Shown here in pieces: positions 53,652-62,279 of a DNA stretch of 64,000 bases (its first letter is position 1; every line of letters starts with the position of its first letter). The DNA comes from JAGQOZ01 sp041399205 (GTDB lineage: Bacteria > Planctomycetota > Planctomycetia > Pirellulales > Pirellulaceae): contig JAWKTK010000013.1 of assembly GCA_041399205.1 (NCBI GenBank), forward strand, positions 1 through 64,000. Reading direction: 5' to 3'. The position numbers were made by a program, and so were the translations under genes. The notes under the pieces are model-generated. The model was not told the DNA's origin. It worked only from the letters and a program-made list of their open reading frames with translations, and did not search any database.

Positions 53652-55586
53652 ATGTCGCATCATTCGGACCTTATCGCCACGGACATCGATGCCTACTTGG
53701 CGCAACACGAACAAAAGGAGCTTCTTCGCTTTTTGACTTGCGGAAGCGTAGACGACGGCAAGAGCACGTTGATTGGTCGTTTGCTTTACGATTCCAAAAT
53801 GATCTATGAAGATCAGTTGGCTGCAGTCAAACGCGATTCGGCGGTACATGGCACGACGGGTACCGACTTTGACCCCGCGCTATTGACCGATGGGCTGAAG
53901 GCGGAACGCGAACAAGGTATCACCATTGATGTGGCATACCGGTATTTTTCCACCGCCAAGCGAAAATTCATCATCGCCGATACGCCGGGCCACGAACAAT
54001 ATACTCGGAATATGGCTACCGGCGCTTCGACTTGCGATCAGGCCATTATCTTGATTGACGCTCGTCACGGCGTGGTCGAACAGACCAAACGGCACAGTTT
54101 TATTACGTCGTTGCTGGGGATCAAGCATATCTTGGTGGCCATTAACAAGATGGACTTGGTGAATTTTGACGAAGGCGTTTTTGAGCAAATCAAATCGGAC
54201 TACAAGTCGTTTGCCAGCCGCATGATTTCGGATGATGTGCACTTCTTGCCGATATCGGCGCTGAACGGCGACAACGTGGTGGACCCAAGTCAGAATATGC
54301 CTTGGTACGAAGGCAGCACGTTGATGCACATGCTGGAAAACGTCCACATTGCATCGGACCGGAATTTGATTGATTTTCGTTTTCCGGTGCAGTTGGTAAA
54401 TCGCCCGAATCTGAATTTTCGCGGATTCTGCGGGACCATTGCATCGGGTATTGTTCGGGCTGGTGACGAAGTCATGACGTTGCCTTCGCGCAAAAAGAGC
54501 AAAGTGAAAACGATTACCACTCTGGATGGCGATTTGGACGAAGCGTTCGCACCCATGTCGATTACGTTGACGCTTGAGGATGAAATCGACATCAGCCGAG
54601 GAGACATTCTTGTTCATCCGGGCAACGTACCTCGGATTGACGAAAAGTTTGACGCCATGTTGGTTTGGATGACCGAAGAACCGATGGTGCCGGGCAAGTC
54701 ATACTTGATCAAGCACATGAACAAAACCGTCACGGGGTCGGTTTCGTCATTGCGATATCGAATTGACGTGAATACGCTGCAGCATACAGACGCCGACGTA
54801 TTGCAATTAAATGAAATTGGTCGGTGCCATGTTACGTTGAATCAAGTCATTGCCTACGATTCGTATGATCGCAATCGCACCACTGGTGCGTTCATTGTTA
54901 TTGATCGGCTGACAAATGGAACTGTCGGAGCCGGTATGATTTTGGACCGGACCAGCAGTGACGACCAAATGTCCGCCTGGAACGCTGCTCCTGCCAGTCA
55001 GCATTTGGAATCCGCTGCGGGGCAGGTCACGGCAGTAGAAAAGGCAAGTCGCCTGAATCAGAAGCCGTCTACCATTCTGTTGACCGGTTTGACAGGTTCG
55101 GGCAAAACGACCATCGCGCATGCGTTGGAACGCAGACTGTTTGATTTGGGCCATTTCACAACGGTTATTGATGGGCAAAATCTGCGCCTCGGGCTCAACC
55201 GTGATCTCGGCTTTTCAGACGATGATCGTTCCGAAAATCTGCGGCGAACCGTGGAGGTGGCCAAACTGTTGAACGACGCGGGGCTGATTAGTATCTGTTC
55301 GTTTGTGGCGCCGAATCGAGAAGTTCGACAGAGATTCCGTGACGCGTTCCCGCAAGATCAATTCGTATTGGTGCATTTGTCGGCTCCCATCGAAGTTTGC
55401 CGTCAACGTTCTGCCATGTACGAAAAAGCTGATTCGGGCGAAATTGCCAATTTTCCAGGCGTGTCGGCTCCTTATGATCCACCCATCAACAGTGACTTGG
55501 TGCTTCCCACGCACGAATGGAACGTCGACAAGTGCGTGGATGCGATTGTTCGAATCATGAGCGAACGCCAGGTTATCCAGGGTTAG
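53652..55586 (+). CDS. cysNC: Bifunctional sulfate adenylyltransferase subunit 1/adenylylsulfate kinase
   Basis: 644 residues. The CysN part is an EF-Tu-like GTPase: G1 GSVDDGKST (31-39), G3 DTPGHEQYTRNM, G4 NKMDLV, then beta-barrel domains to about residue 440. A short linker precedes the APS kinase (CysC) with P-loop LTGLTGSGKTT (~477-487), VIDGQNLRLGLNRDLGFSDDDR and the FPGVSAPYDPP end. The GTPase drives APS formation, the kinase makes PAPS. Such CysNC fusions are common in bacteria. No sulfate uptake genes are adjacent, though a SulP transporter lies at 34 kb. Confidence 0.95.
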   Translation: MSHHSDLIATDIDAYLAQHEQKELLRFLTCGSVDDGKSTLIGRLLYDSKMIYEDQLAAVKRDSAVHGTTGTDFDPALLTDGLKAEREQGITIDVAYRYFSTAKRKFIIADTPGHEQYTRNMATGASTCDQAIILIDARHGVVEQTKRHSFITSLLGIKHILVAINKMDLVNFDEGVFEQIKSDYKSFASRMISDDVHFLPISALNGDNVVDPSQNMPWYEGSTLMHMLENVHIASDRNLIDFRFPVQLVNRPNLNFRGFCGTIASGIVRAGDEVMTLPSRKKSKVKTITTLDGDLDEAFAPMSITLTLEDEIDISRGDILVHPGNVPRIDEKFDAMLVWMTEEPMVPGKSYLIKHMNKTVTGSVSSLRYRIDVNTLQHTDADVLQLNEIGRCHVTLNQVIAYDSYDRNRTTGAFIVIDRLTNGTVGAGMILDRTSSDDQMSAWNAAPASQHLESAAGQVTAVEKASRLNQKPSTILLTGLTGSGKTTIAHALERRLFDLGHFTTVIDGQNLRLGLNRDLGFSDDDRSENLRRTVEVAKLLNDAGLISICSFVAPNREVRQRFRDAFPQDQFVLVHLSAPIEVCRQRSAMYEKADSGEIANFPGVSAPYDPPINSDLVLPTHEWNVDKCVDAIVRIMSERQVIQG

Positions 55587-55686
55587 ATTAGAGCTCCCAA
55601 TCGTCCTCGGCGAACCGACGTCTTCGGCCTAATCCGCATAGGCAGGTTGGATGCCAATTTTTCGTAGCGTAGATGTAAAGTAATCG

Positions 55687-55716
55687 TTGCGAGAGAAATA
55701 GGGCGACGCATATAAT
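55687..55716 (+). promoter_or_regulatory. Sigma-70-like promoter of the exopolysaccharide operon
   Basis: A consensus TATAAT (55711-55716) has TTGCGA (55687-55692) 18 bases upstream, about 100 bases before the polymerase gene. The following leader contains small inverted segments (GAGGC...GCCTC near 55718-55742). Confidence 0.45.
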
Positions 55717-55813
55717 TGAGGCTTAAGTAGCTTTATGCCTCGGTCCTAGGGGGATGCTAGGTCGGCTGTCAAGCTTGTCGATTATTTCCTAGTTTCCCCT
55801 TCGAACCTGCCAC

Positions 55814-57235
55814 ATGAGTATTATTGCCCAATTGGCGCTAACGTCTTGGTTTGCCGTTGCCGTTATCGTTTTCTCCGAATTCCGCGGTTCTCGCGGAATC
55901 GTCATTTGCATGGTTTTGGGCTGGCTGACGCTGCCATGCGCCGAACTGAACGTGCCTGTATTGCCTAACATCTCCAAAGCTGCCGTGACGGCACTGGGAA
56001 CGATGTTGGCGGTGATAATTCTGGAGCCTCGCATGTTCCTCCGACTGCGGCCTCACTGGATTGATATCCCGATCATCGTCTACTGTCTGTGCGGAATTCC
56101 CACTGCGTTGTCGAATGGATTGGGAGTGCGTGAAGGGGTTTCCTGTGTAATTGAGGCAGTCTACTTGTGGGGTTTTCCGTATCTCTTGGGGAGGGCGGCT
56201 TGTCGTAGCTTGGCTGACATTCGATTTATTGCCTTGTCCATCGTTGTTGGTGCGATTGGTTACGTCGCGCCATGTTTTGTCGAGATGCGGCTGAGTCCTC
56301 ACTTGCATGTTTGGCTTTACGGTTTTCGGCCCTTGAACTGGAATGCGGAAAAATTAGGAGGATACCGGCCATCTGTATTCATGTATGACGGGCTGGAACT
56401 AGGCTTCTGGATGGCGGTTGCGGCAATGAGTGCCTATTGGTTATGGCGAGCCCAAGCAATCAAGAAAATCTGGGTGATGCCCATGTCTTTTTGGGTAGTC
56501 GTCCTAATGGTCACATCGGTATTATGTCGTTCTACAGGTGCTACTTTGTTGACGATTGGCGGGATCATCGTATTAGAGATGACGCGACGATTTCGCAGCA
56601 GTTGGCCATTTGTTATGCTTACGATGACGGTTTTTGTTTACATGGGGTTGCGAATTAACGACGTTCCGTTCGACTTTACATCCCAATTGGCGGCCAAATT
56701 CTCTGCCGAACGAGCCCAATCTTTGCAATTCCGCCTCGATAATGAAGACATTCTAATAGACAAGGCAATGCAGCGTCCTTTATTAGGATGGGGACGATTC
56801 GGCCGCAACCGTGTTTATAACGAGGAAGGGCGAGACATTTCCATTACAGATGGATTATGGGTCTTGTTGTTGGGCATATTCGGTTTTGTAGGGCTAGGGG
56901 CGTTTTTTGGTGCGTTCCTGATTCCGTCTGTCGCGTTGATCGTGCGTCTAAGAAAGCTCCGGATTCCATCTGCTTTTGCCGGTGCACCGCAAGTGATTGC
57001 CATGATCATGATTTTGTATATGCTCGATTCCTTGCTGAATGGCATGGAAAATGTAGTGTATCCGCTGTGTGCCGGTGCCTTGTCGAGCTTGATGACGGTT
57101 TCCTCGGCCAGAATTCGTCGAGAAGTAATTGATTCCCAATCGCCGGCCATTGGCAAACCACAGAAACGTCAGATTCGAAAACTTTCCCCAGGACACATCA
57201 TTGAATTAACCCGACCGTCGACATTGGTTAGCTAG
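55814..57235 (+). CDS. O-antigen ligase/polymerase-like membrane protein (Wzy-type)
   Basis: 473 residues with about ten hydrophobic helices and a larger loop carrying RPLLGWGRFGRNRVYNEEGR, the WaaL/Wzy-type pattern of a conserved Arg/His-rich periplasmic loop before the last helices. In exopolysaccharide loci such proteins polymerise or ligate repeat units at the periplasmic face. It heads a plus-strand run with the Wzc-like protein and rhamnose precursor genes, which supports this role. Sequence families are loose, so polymerase versus ligase is open. Confidence 0.75.
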   Translation: MSIIAQLALTSWFAVAVIVFSEFRGSRGIVICMVLGWLTLPCAELNVPVLPNISKAAVTALGTMLAVIILEPRMFLRLRPHWIDIPIIVYCLCGIPTALSNGLGVREGVSCVIEAVYLWGFPYLLGRAACRSLADIRFIALSIVVGAIGYVAPCFVEMRLSPHLHVWLYGFRPLNWNAEKLGGYRPSVFMYDGLELGFWMAVAAMSAYWLWRAQAIKKIWVMPMSFWVVVLMVTSVLCRSTGATLLTIGGIIVLEMTRRFRSSWPFVMLTMTVFVYMGLRINDVPFDFTSQLAAKFSAERAQSLQFRLDNEDILIDKAMQRPLLGWGRFGRNRVYNEEGRDISITDGLWVLLLGIFGFVGLGAFFGAFLIPSVALIVRLRKLRIPSAFAGAPQVIAMIMILYMLDSLLNGMENVVYPLCAGALSSLMTVSSARIRREVIDSQSPAIGKPQKRQIRKLSPGHIIELTRPSTLVS

Positions 57236-57323
57236 AAATCGCCGCCAACGAGTTGTAATTCGTCAACAGCGATTCAAAAATTCATCACTCACTTTTGATT
57301 GAGCCCCTTTTAGAGAGATTGCA

Positions 57324-59546
57324 ATGCGAAACGGCAGCCTACAACTTGCTCCTCAGAATTACATTGACAACCAGGTTGTCCGAATGCCCCACGGACAAAT
57401 GCAGCATGACGACGAAACTTCTCCTTCATTCATCTTGCAGGCGTTCAAACGCCGTTGGTACCTGATCTTGGCCGGACTACTTTTGAGTATTGCCGGCGGT
57501 ATTTTCGGTTATCAAAACTTGAAATTGGAGTCGTCATTGACGTTTGGTCAAGTGCTGTATACGCCACTGCCGGGCATCGTTGGAGAGCAAGCGAACAACA
57601 CTGAATACAAACCCATGACCGTGACAGAAATCATGGTGGCCAATGACATTGTGCGTCCGCTCATCGAACGGAATCAGCTACAAGTGACGCCTAAGCGGTT
57701 GCGAGAAATCTTGTCGGTACAGGCACCTTACAATTCGACGTTGATTCATGTGGAATTGGCATGGACGGCTCCCGACGAATCAATTGCCATTGTGAATGAT
57801 TTCATGAAGTTGGCGTCCGAAAAGTTCTTACAGCATCGTCGTGAACTGCTGGCACAGTCTCGTACGCACATTGAGACTCGATTGACCGACCTAAAGGCTC
57901 AAGTTGAACACTGCAGTAACGAAGTCTTGCGGCAACGTCGCGAACAGTTGGCAGGCTCGGTTGCCGATGGCGATGCAATGGAAGAAGAACAGATTCTGGA
58001 ACAACTACGCACGGTTCAAGGGATGCTGGACGACGTCATGAGGCGTCGGGTCAATACGCTGGCACAACTGCGTGCACTCAAGACCATTGTCAAGGAGGTC
58101 GAATCACAGCTCAAGGTGGATTTGCTGCAAGCTCGAGTAAAACAGTTTGAAGAACGCAAACTGATTTATGCAAAGAACTTCAAGACGTCACGCATGGACG
58201 AATTGGAGCGACAGCTGACAACGTTTGCACAAGAGAATGCCGACCTGACGTATTCGGAATGGCGAGTGAAACTGGAGAATCTGGGCACGACCTTGCTGCC
58301 GCCGATTGACGGTGCAACCATGACGCAGATTGCCAGTGCCGAAATATCTCTGCAGCAAAAAATTGATCAAGTACAACAGCTGGAAATTGACGCACTAGCC
58401 ATGGAAGAAGAAGCGGCAAACTTGACGGAAACTTTACAATCCGCTCGCCGCTCGTGGAAAGACTCGATTGGCGAATCTAAAGTCGTCAGTACCACTTTGG
58501 ACGAAGCCGAAGCTGCTCTGGGCGAAGCGATTGCTCGTCGAAATACCGCAGAAGAAAAACTGGCCAACATTCGCCTGATGGAGCAGTCAGAAATTCCCGA
58601 ACTTCGCATCTACACTCCGGCGTCGATGGAAACCACCGAGTATTCAGAAGGCAGAAAGAAGACGGCCGCGTTGATGTTTGTGGGTCTCATGACCGTGTTA
58701 GTGGTTCCGATTTTCTTGTTTGAAGCAGTATTCCCATCGGGCGATCCAGCTGAACGAGCTGCTACTAGCACGGGACTGCCATTGGTCGGTACGGGGACAT
58801 TTGTTGCAAAACGTTTAACGAACGATCGCTTCAGTTCTATGAAATCGGAATCCTTGCGATTGCTGGCACTGCGAATCCAACAATCTGTCCAGTCTTCCGG
58901 AGCGATGGTCTTGTTCAGCGGGATCAATCATCGCAAGTCGTCCATTCCTATGATCACGTACTTGGCGGAATGCCTTTCGCGTCGCGAAGAACGAGTTCTG
59001 ATTATCGACGGCTACGACCCCGACGATTCCAAGAAGCCGGTTAAGGTCGAAATCTCGTCGAAAATCGCGTTGGCTTCGCCCAAGCTGGAACCAGTTGCTG
59101 TGGGACACGGCGGCGATGATTCTGACCTACGATCTTCGGATGACGAAACAGAATCACGCGAACTAGTTAATTCCGAATCGCTCGATGCCGAAGGCCTGGG
59201 CTTGTCGGACTTTCTGTCACGCCGCAACCTCAGCATCGATCAAATTATCAACGCAACCTCGATCCCAGGTGTGGACATGATTTCGTCCGGCACCAATCAG
59301 CTACCCAGCGAAGCATTCGCCTCGAAGCAATTGACGGAATTGCTGGAGGAATGTCGGGAACGGTACACCTTGATTCTGATGGCCGGCCCGCCTACGTCTC
59401 ATCCGTCTGATCTGCAAATGCTGGCAGCTCGAGCCGAAGGGGTGCTGTTCACTGTTCCCAAGAACGGACAGCATCGCGGAAACGGAGAAGATGTTGTTCG
59501 CGAATTAGTAAATCTGGGTGCTCCCATTATCGGTGTTGTCGGCTAG
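57324..59546 (+). CDS. Wzz/Wzc-like polysaccharide co-polymerase with degenerate kinase domain
   Basis: 740 residues: a first membrane helix (~43-63), a Wzz-type periplasmic region with a long coiled coil (~170-430), a second helix (~452-470), then a cytoplasmic domain in the position of a bacterial tyrosine kinase. There the P-loop place reads LFSGINHRKSSIPM rather than GxxxxGKS/T, though the strand VLIIDGYDPDD resembles Walker A-prime. No terminal tyrosine cluster is seen. So a chain-length regulator that has probably lost kinase activity. It stands between the polymerase and the dTDP-sugar genes. Confidence 0.8.
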   Translation: MRNGSLQLAPQNYIDNQVVRMPHGQMQHDDETSPSFILQAFKRRWYLILAGLLLSIAGGIFGYQNLKLESSLTFGQVLYTPLPGIVGEQANNTEYKPMTVTEIMVANDIVRPLIERNQLQVTPKRLREILSVQAPYNSTLIHVELAWTAPDESIAIVNDFMKLASEKFLQHRRELLAQSRTHIETRLTDLKAQVEHCSNEVLRQRREQLAGSVADGDAMEEEQILEQLRTVQGMLDDVMRRRVNTLAQLRALKTIVKEVESQLKVDLLQARVKQFEERKLIYAKNFKTSRMDELERQLTTFAQENADLTYSEWRVKLENLGTTLLPPIDGATMTQIASAEISLQQKIDQVQQLEIDALAMEEEAANLTETLQSARRSWKDSIGESKVVSTTLDEAEAALGEAIARRNTAEEKLANIRLMEQSEIPELRIYTPASMETTEYSEGRKKTAALMFVGLMTVLVVPIFLFEAVFPSGDPAERAATSTGLPLVGTGTFVAKRLTNDRFSSMKSESLRLLALRIQQSVQSSGAMVLFSGINHRKSSIPMITYLAECLSRREERVLIIDGYDPDDSKKPVKVEISSKIALASPKLEPVAVGHGGDDSDLRSSDDETESRELVNSESLDAEGLGLSDFLSRRNLSIDQIINATSIPGVDMISSGTNQLPSEAFASKQLTELLEECRERYTLILMAGPPTSHPSDLQMLAARAEGVLFTVPKNGQHRGNGEDVVRELVNLGAPIIGVVG

Positions 59547-59615
59547 TTCCGATCGACCTCTTGGAATCAACCAAAACTTTCGTACGCCTATTTAATTACT
59601 CCTGGGAGACATTCT

Positions 59616-61196
59616 GTGAAGACGATTTTGGTCACAGGTGGCGCTGGCTTCATTGGCGGCACCTTCGTTAGAAAGTACGTCGGTGCATGCCGTATCATCA
59701 ATCTGGACGCACTGACGTACGCCGGCAATATCGAATCGCTGGAAACTGTCAAAGACCAGCCGAACCATGTTTTTGTCCACGGTGACATCAAAGACAAGAC
59801 TCTGGTCACGCAATTGTTTCAGCAATTCCAACCGGATGGCGTCCTGCATTTTGCTGCCGAGTCGCATGTCGATCGGTCCATCGGTGCTCCGGCCGTGTTT
59901 ATTGAAACCAATGTCCTGGGCACACAAAACTTACTGGAATGTGCTCGAGCATACTGGTCGGAATTGGATGACGAACAGAAGAAAAGCGACTTCCGCTTTC
60001 TGCATGTTTCTACGGACGAAGTGTATGGTTCGCTGGGCGAATCCGGCAAATTCACCGAAGAAACCAAGTACGCACCCAATTCGCCCTATTCGGCATCCAA
60101 GGCAGCGTCGGATCACTTGGTGCGAGCGTATTTTCACACGTTCAAGCTACCGACCATGATTTCCAATTGTTCCAATAACTATGGTCCGTTTCAGTTTCCT
60201 GAGAAATTGATTCCCTTGATGATCATGAACGCCGTGGAAGGAAAACCGCTGCCGGTTTACGGTGACGGTTCCAATATTCGCGACTGGTTACACGTAGAAG
60301 ATCATTGTGAAGCACTCATGGCGATCTTTGACCAAGGCCGGCCTGGCGAAGTCTACAACATTGGTGGCGACGCAGAACGCACCAATCTGGAAGTGGTCAA
60401 TCAGATCTGTAGTTTGGTAGATGAACTCTGCCCCGATCTGGCTCATCGGCCAGCATCGTCGCTAATCACTTACGTCACCGATCGACCAGGTCACGATCAA
60501 CGCTATGCCATTGATGCTTCCAAAATCCAGAGCGAACTGGGCTGGAAGCCAAAGCACACGTTTGAAGCCGGCCTGAAAGACACGGTACAATGGTACCTGC
60601 AAAACCAAGTCTGGTCGGAACGAATTACGTCTGGGAAATACCAGCGAGAACGTCTTGGCTTGTTAGACAATTCGTCCGTGGAATTCGTCGCCAAAAGCGT
60701 CGCGGCTGACAAATATACTCCGGGAGAAATCGAAGGGGCCATCATTCGGCCGCTCAAGAAATTCGCTGATGATCGAGGCTGGTTGGTCGAGCTGTTTCGC
60801 AATGACGAATTAGCCAACGCCAACTATCCCATCATGTCCTACGTGAGCGAAACCAAACCCGGTGTTGCTCGCGGTCCGCACGAACACGTGGATCAATCGG
60901 ACTACTTCGCGTTTGTTGGGCCCGGGAATTTTGAACTATACCTGTGGGATTCTCGGCCCGATTCGCTTACGTATGGCAAGTGCCACATCGAAACGTATGG
61001 CGAAGACAATCCGGCGGCCGTCATCGTGCCGCCAGGCGTGGTGCATGCCTACAAAAATGTTTCTGACTATTCCGGTTGGGTCTTTAATGCTCCGAATCGT
61101 TTGTATGCGGGACCGGGCAAGAAATTTCCGGTCGATGAAATTCGTCATGAAGACCAAACCGATTCCCCTTACCAAATGATGTCTCATGTCTCATAA
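59616..61196 (+). CDS. rmlB: dTDP-glucose 4,6-dehydratase fused to an RmlC-like cupin domain
   Basis: 526 residues. Residues 1-340 are RmlB: NAD-binding TGGAGFIGG, AAESHVDRSI, STDEVYGS and the catalytic YSASK (~156-160). Residues ~365-520 form a sugar-epimerase-like cupin (RmlC/WxcM type): RGWLVELFRNDEL, ARGPHEHVDQSDYF, VPPGVVHAYKN. This places 4,6-dehydratase and possibly 3,5-epimerase steps of dTDP-rhamnose synthesis on one chain. Start is GTG with GGGAG upstream. Its end overlaps rmlA by 11 bases. Confidence 0.9.
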   Translation: MKTILVTGGAGFIGGTFVRKYVGACRIINLDALTYAGNIESLETVKDQPNHVFVHGDIKDKTLVTQLFQQFQPDGVLHFAAESHVDRSIGAPAVFIETNVLGTQNLLECARAYWSELDDEQKKSDFRFLHVSTDEVYGSLGESGKFTEETKYAPNSPYSASKAASDHLVRAYFHTFKLPTMISNCSNNYGPFQFPEKLIPLMIMNAVEGKPLPVYGDGSNIRDWLHVEDHCEALMAIFDQGRPGEVYNIGGDAERTNLEVVNQICSLVDELCPDLAHRPASSLITYVTDRPGHDQRYAIDASKIQSELGWKPKHTFEAGLKDTVQWYLQNQVWSERITSGKYQRERLGLLDNSSVEFVAKSVAADKYTPGEIEGAIIRPLKKFADDRGWLVELFRNDELANANYPIMSYVSETKPGVARGPHEHVDQSDYFAFVGPGNFELYLWDSRPDSLTYGKCHIETYGEDNPAAVIVPPGVVHAYKNVSDYSGWVFNAPNRLYAGPGKKFPVDEIRHEDQTDSPYQMMSHVS

Positions 61197-62085
61197 CACG
61201 CCCAATCGTAAGGGGATCATCCTGGCCGGCGGTTCGGGAACGCGACTGCACCCCATGACCATTGCGGTCAGCAAGCAGTTGTTGCCCATTTATGACAAAC
61301 CGTTGGTGTACTATCCGTTGTCCACGTTGATGTTGGCGGGCATTCGCGAAATCTTGTTGATTTCCACGCCGGAAGACATCGGCAAATTTGAAAAGCTGTT
61401 TGGTGACGGTAGCCACATTGGCTTAAGCATCGAATACGCCGTACAGCCCAAACCAGAAGGCTTGGCCCAAGCCTTTGTCATTGGCAAAGACTTTTTGGGC
61501 GAAAGCAACGCCGCGCTGGTATTGGGCGACAACATTTTTTATGGACTAGGTTTCCGACGGATGTTGCGAGAAGTCGCGGCGCAGGAAAACGGGGCCACTG
61601 TGTTTGCCTACGCGGTGAAGGATCCGGAACGCTACGGTGTTGTGGAATTCGACAAATCCGGTTTGGCCATTTCGCTAGAAGAAAAGCCCAAACAACCCAA
61701 ATCCAATTACGCCATTCCAGGACTCTATTTTTACGACAATGACGTCGTGAAGATTGCTTCGGAATTAAAGCCTTCGCCACGAGGTGAACTGGAAATCACG
61801 GACGTGAATCGGATTTACTTGGAACGAGGTGATCTGCGAGTTTCGACGTTAAGCCGAGGCTTTGCGTGGTTGGATACCGGAACGCCCGAATCACTGATTC
61901 AGGCCGCTAATTTTGTGGAAACCATTGAACAGCGACAAGGCCTGAAGATCGCTTGTATTGAAGAGATCGCCTACCGGCAAGGGTTTATTTCGCAGGCAGA
62001 TCTCCAGGCTATTGCTGAACAATCGAAAAGTACGTACGGAGAATATTTGCGAACCATCGCAGCTGAACGGCCTTATTCAGATTGA
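61186..62085 (+). CDS. rmlA: Glucose-1-phosphate thymidylyltransferase
   Basis: 299 residues, normal for the family. N-terminal nucleotidyltransferase signature GIILAGGSGTRLHPMT, substrate region KQLLPIYDKPLVYYPL, metal-binding LVLGDNIFYG, and RGELEITDVN. It makes dTDP-glucose, the substrate of the preceding dehydratase. It overlaps that gene by 11 bases and is followed by a strong terminator, so it ends the exopolysaccharide operon. No separate rmlD is seen in the window. Confidence 0.95.
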   Translation: MSHNTPNRKGIILAGGSGTRLHPMTIAVSKQLLPIYDKPLVYYPLSTLMLAGIREILLISTPEDIGKFEKLFGDGSHIGLSIEYAVQPKPEGLAQAFVIGKDFLGESNAALVLGDNIFYGLGFRRMLREVAAQENGATVFAYAVKDPERYGVVEFDKSGLAISLEEKPKQPKSNYAIPGLYFYDNDVVKIASELKPSPRGELEITDVNRIYLERGDLRVSTLSRGFAWLDTGTPESLIQAANFVETIEQRQGLKIACIEEIAYRQGFISQADLQAIAEQSKSTYGEYLRTIAAERPYSD

Positions 62086-62216
62086 AATGGTCGTCTTACG
62101 CCGAATGCCGCGTTTTACTCGGTCGAGCGTCTTGGCGAATCAAAGAGTTACAGAGAATTCGTAACCTCGTACACTACGGAAACGTCTTCAACGCCTGAAC
62201 CATGAAATGCGGCAAC

Positions 62217-62251
62217 GCGAAATTCGTTCGTCCGGCGAATTTCGCTTTTTT
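62217..62251 (+). terminator. Intrinsic terminator of the exopolysaccharide operon
   Basis: GCGAAATTCG (62217-62226) pairs perfectly with CGAATTTCGC (62236-62245) around a 9-base loop, followed by six T (62246-62251), 130 bases after rmlA. Confidence 0.85.
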
Positions 62252-62279
62252 CTTACCCCAATCTTTCCATGAAGTGATT

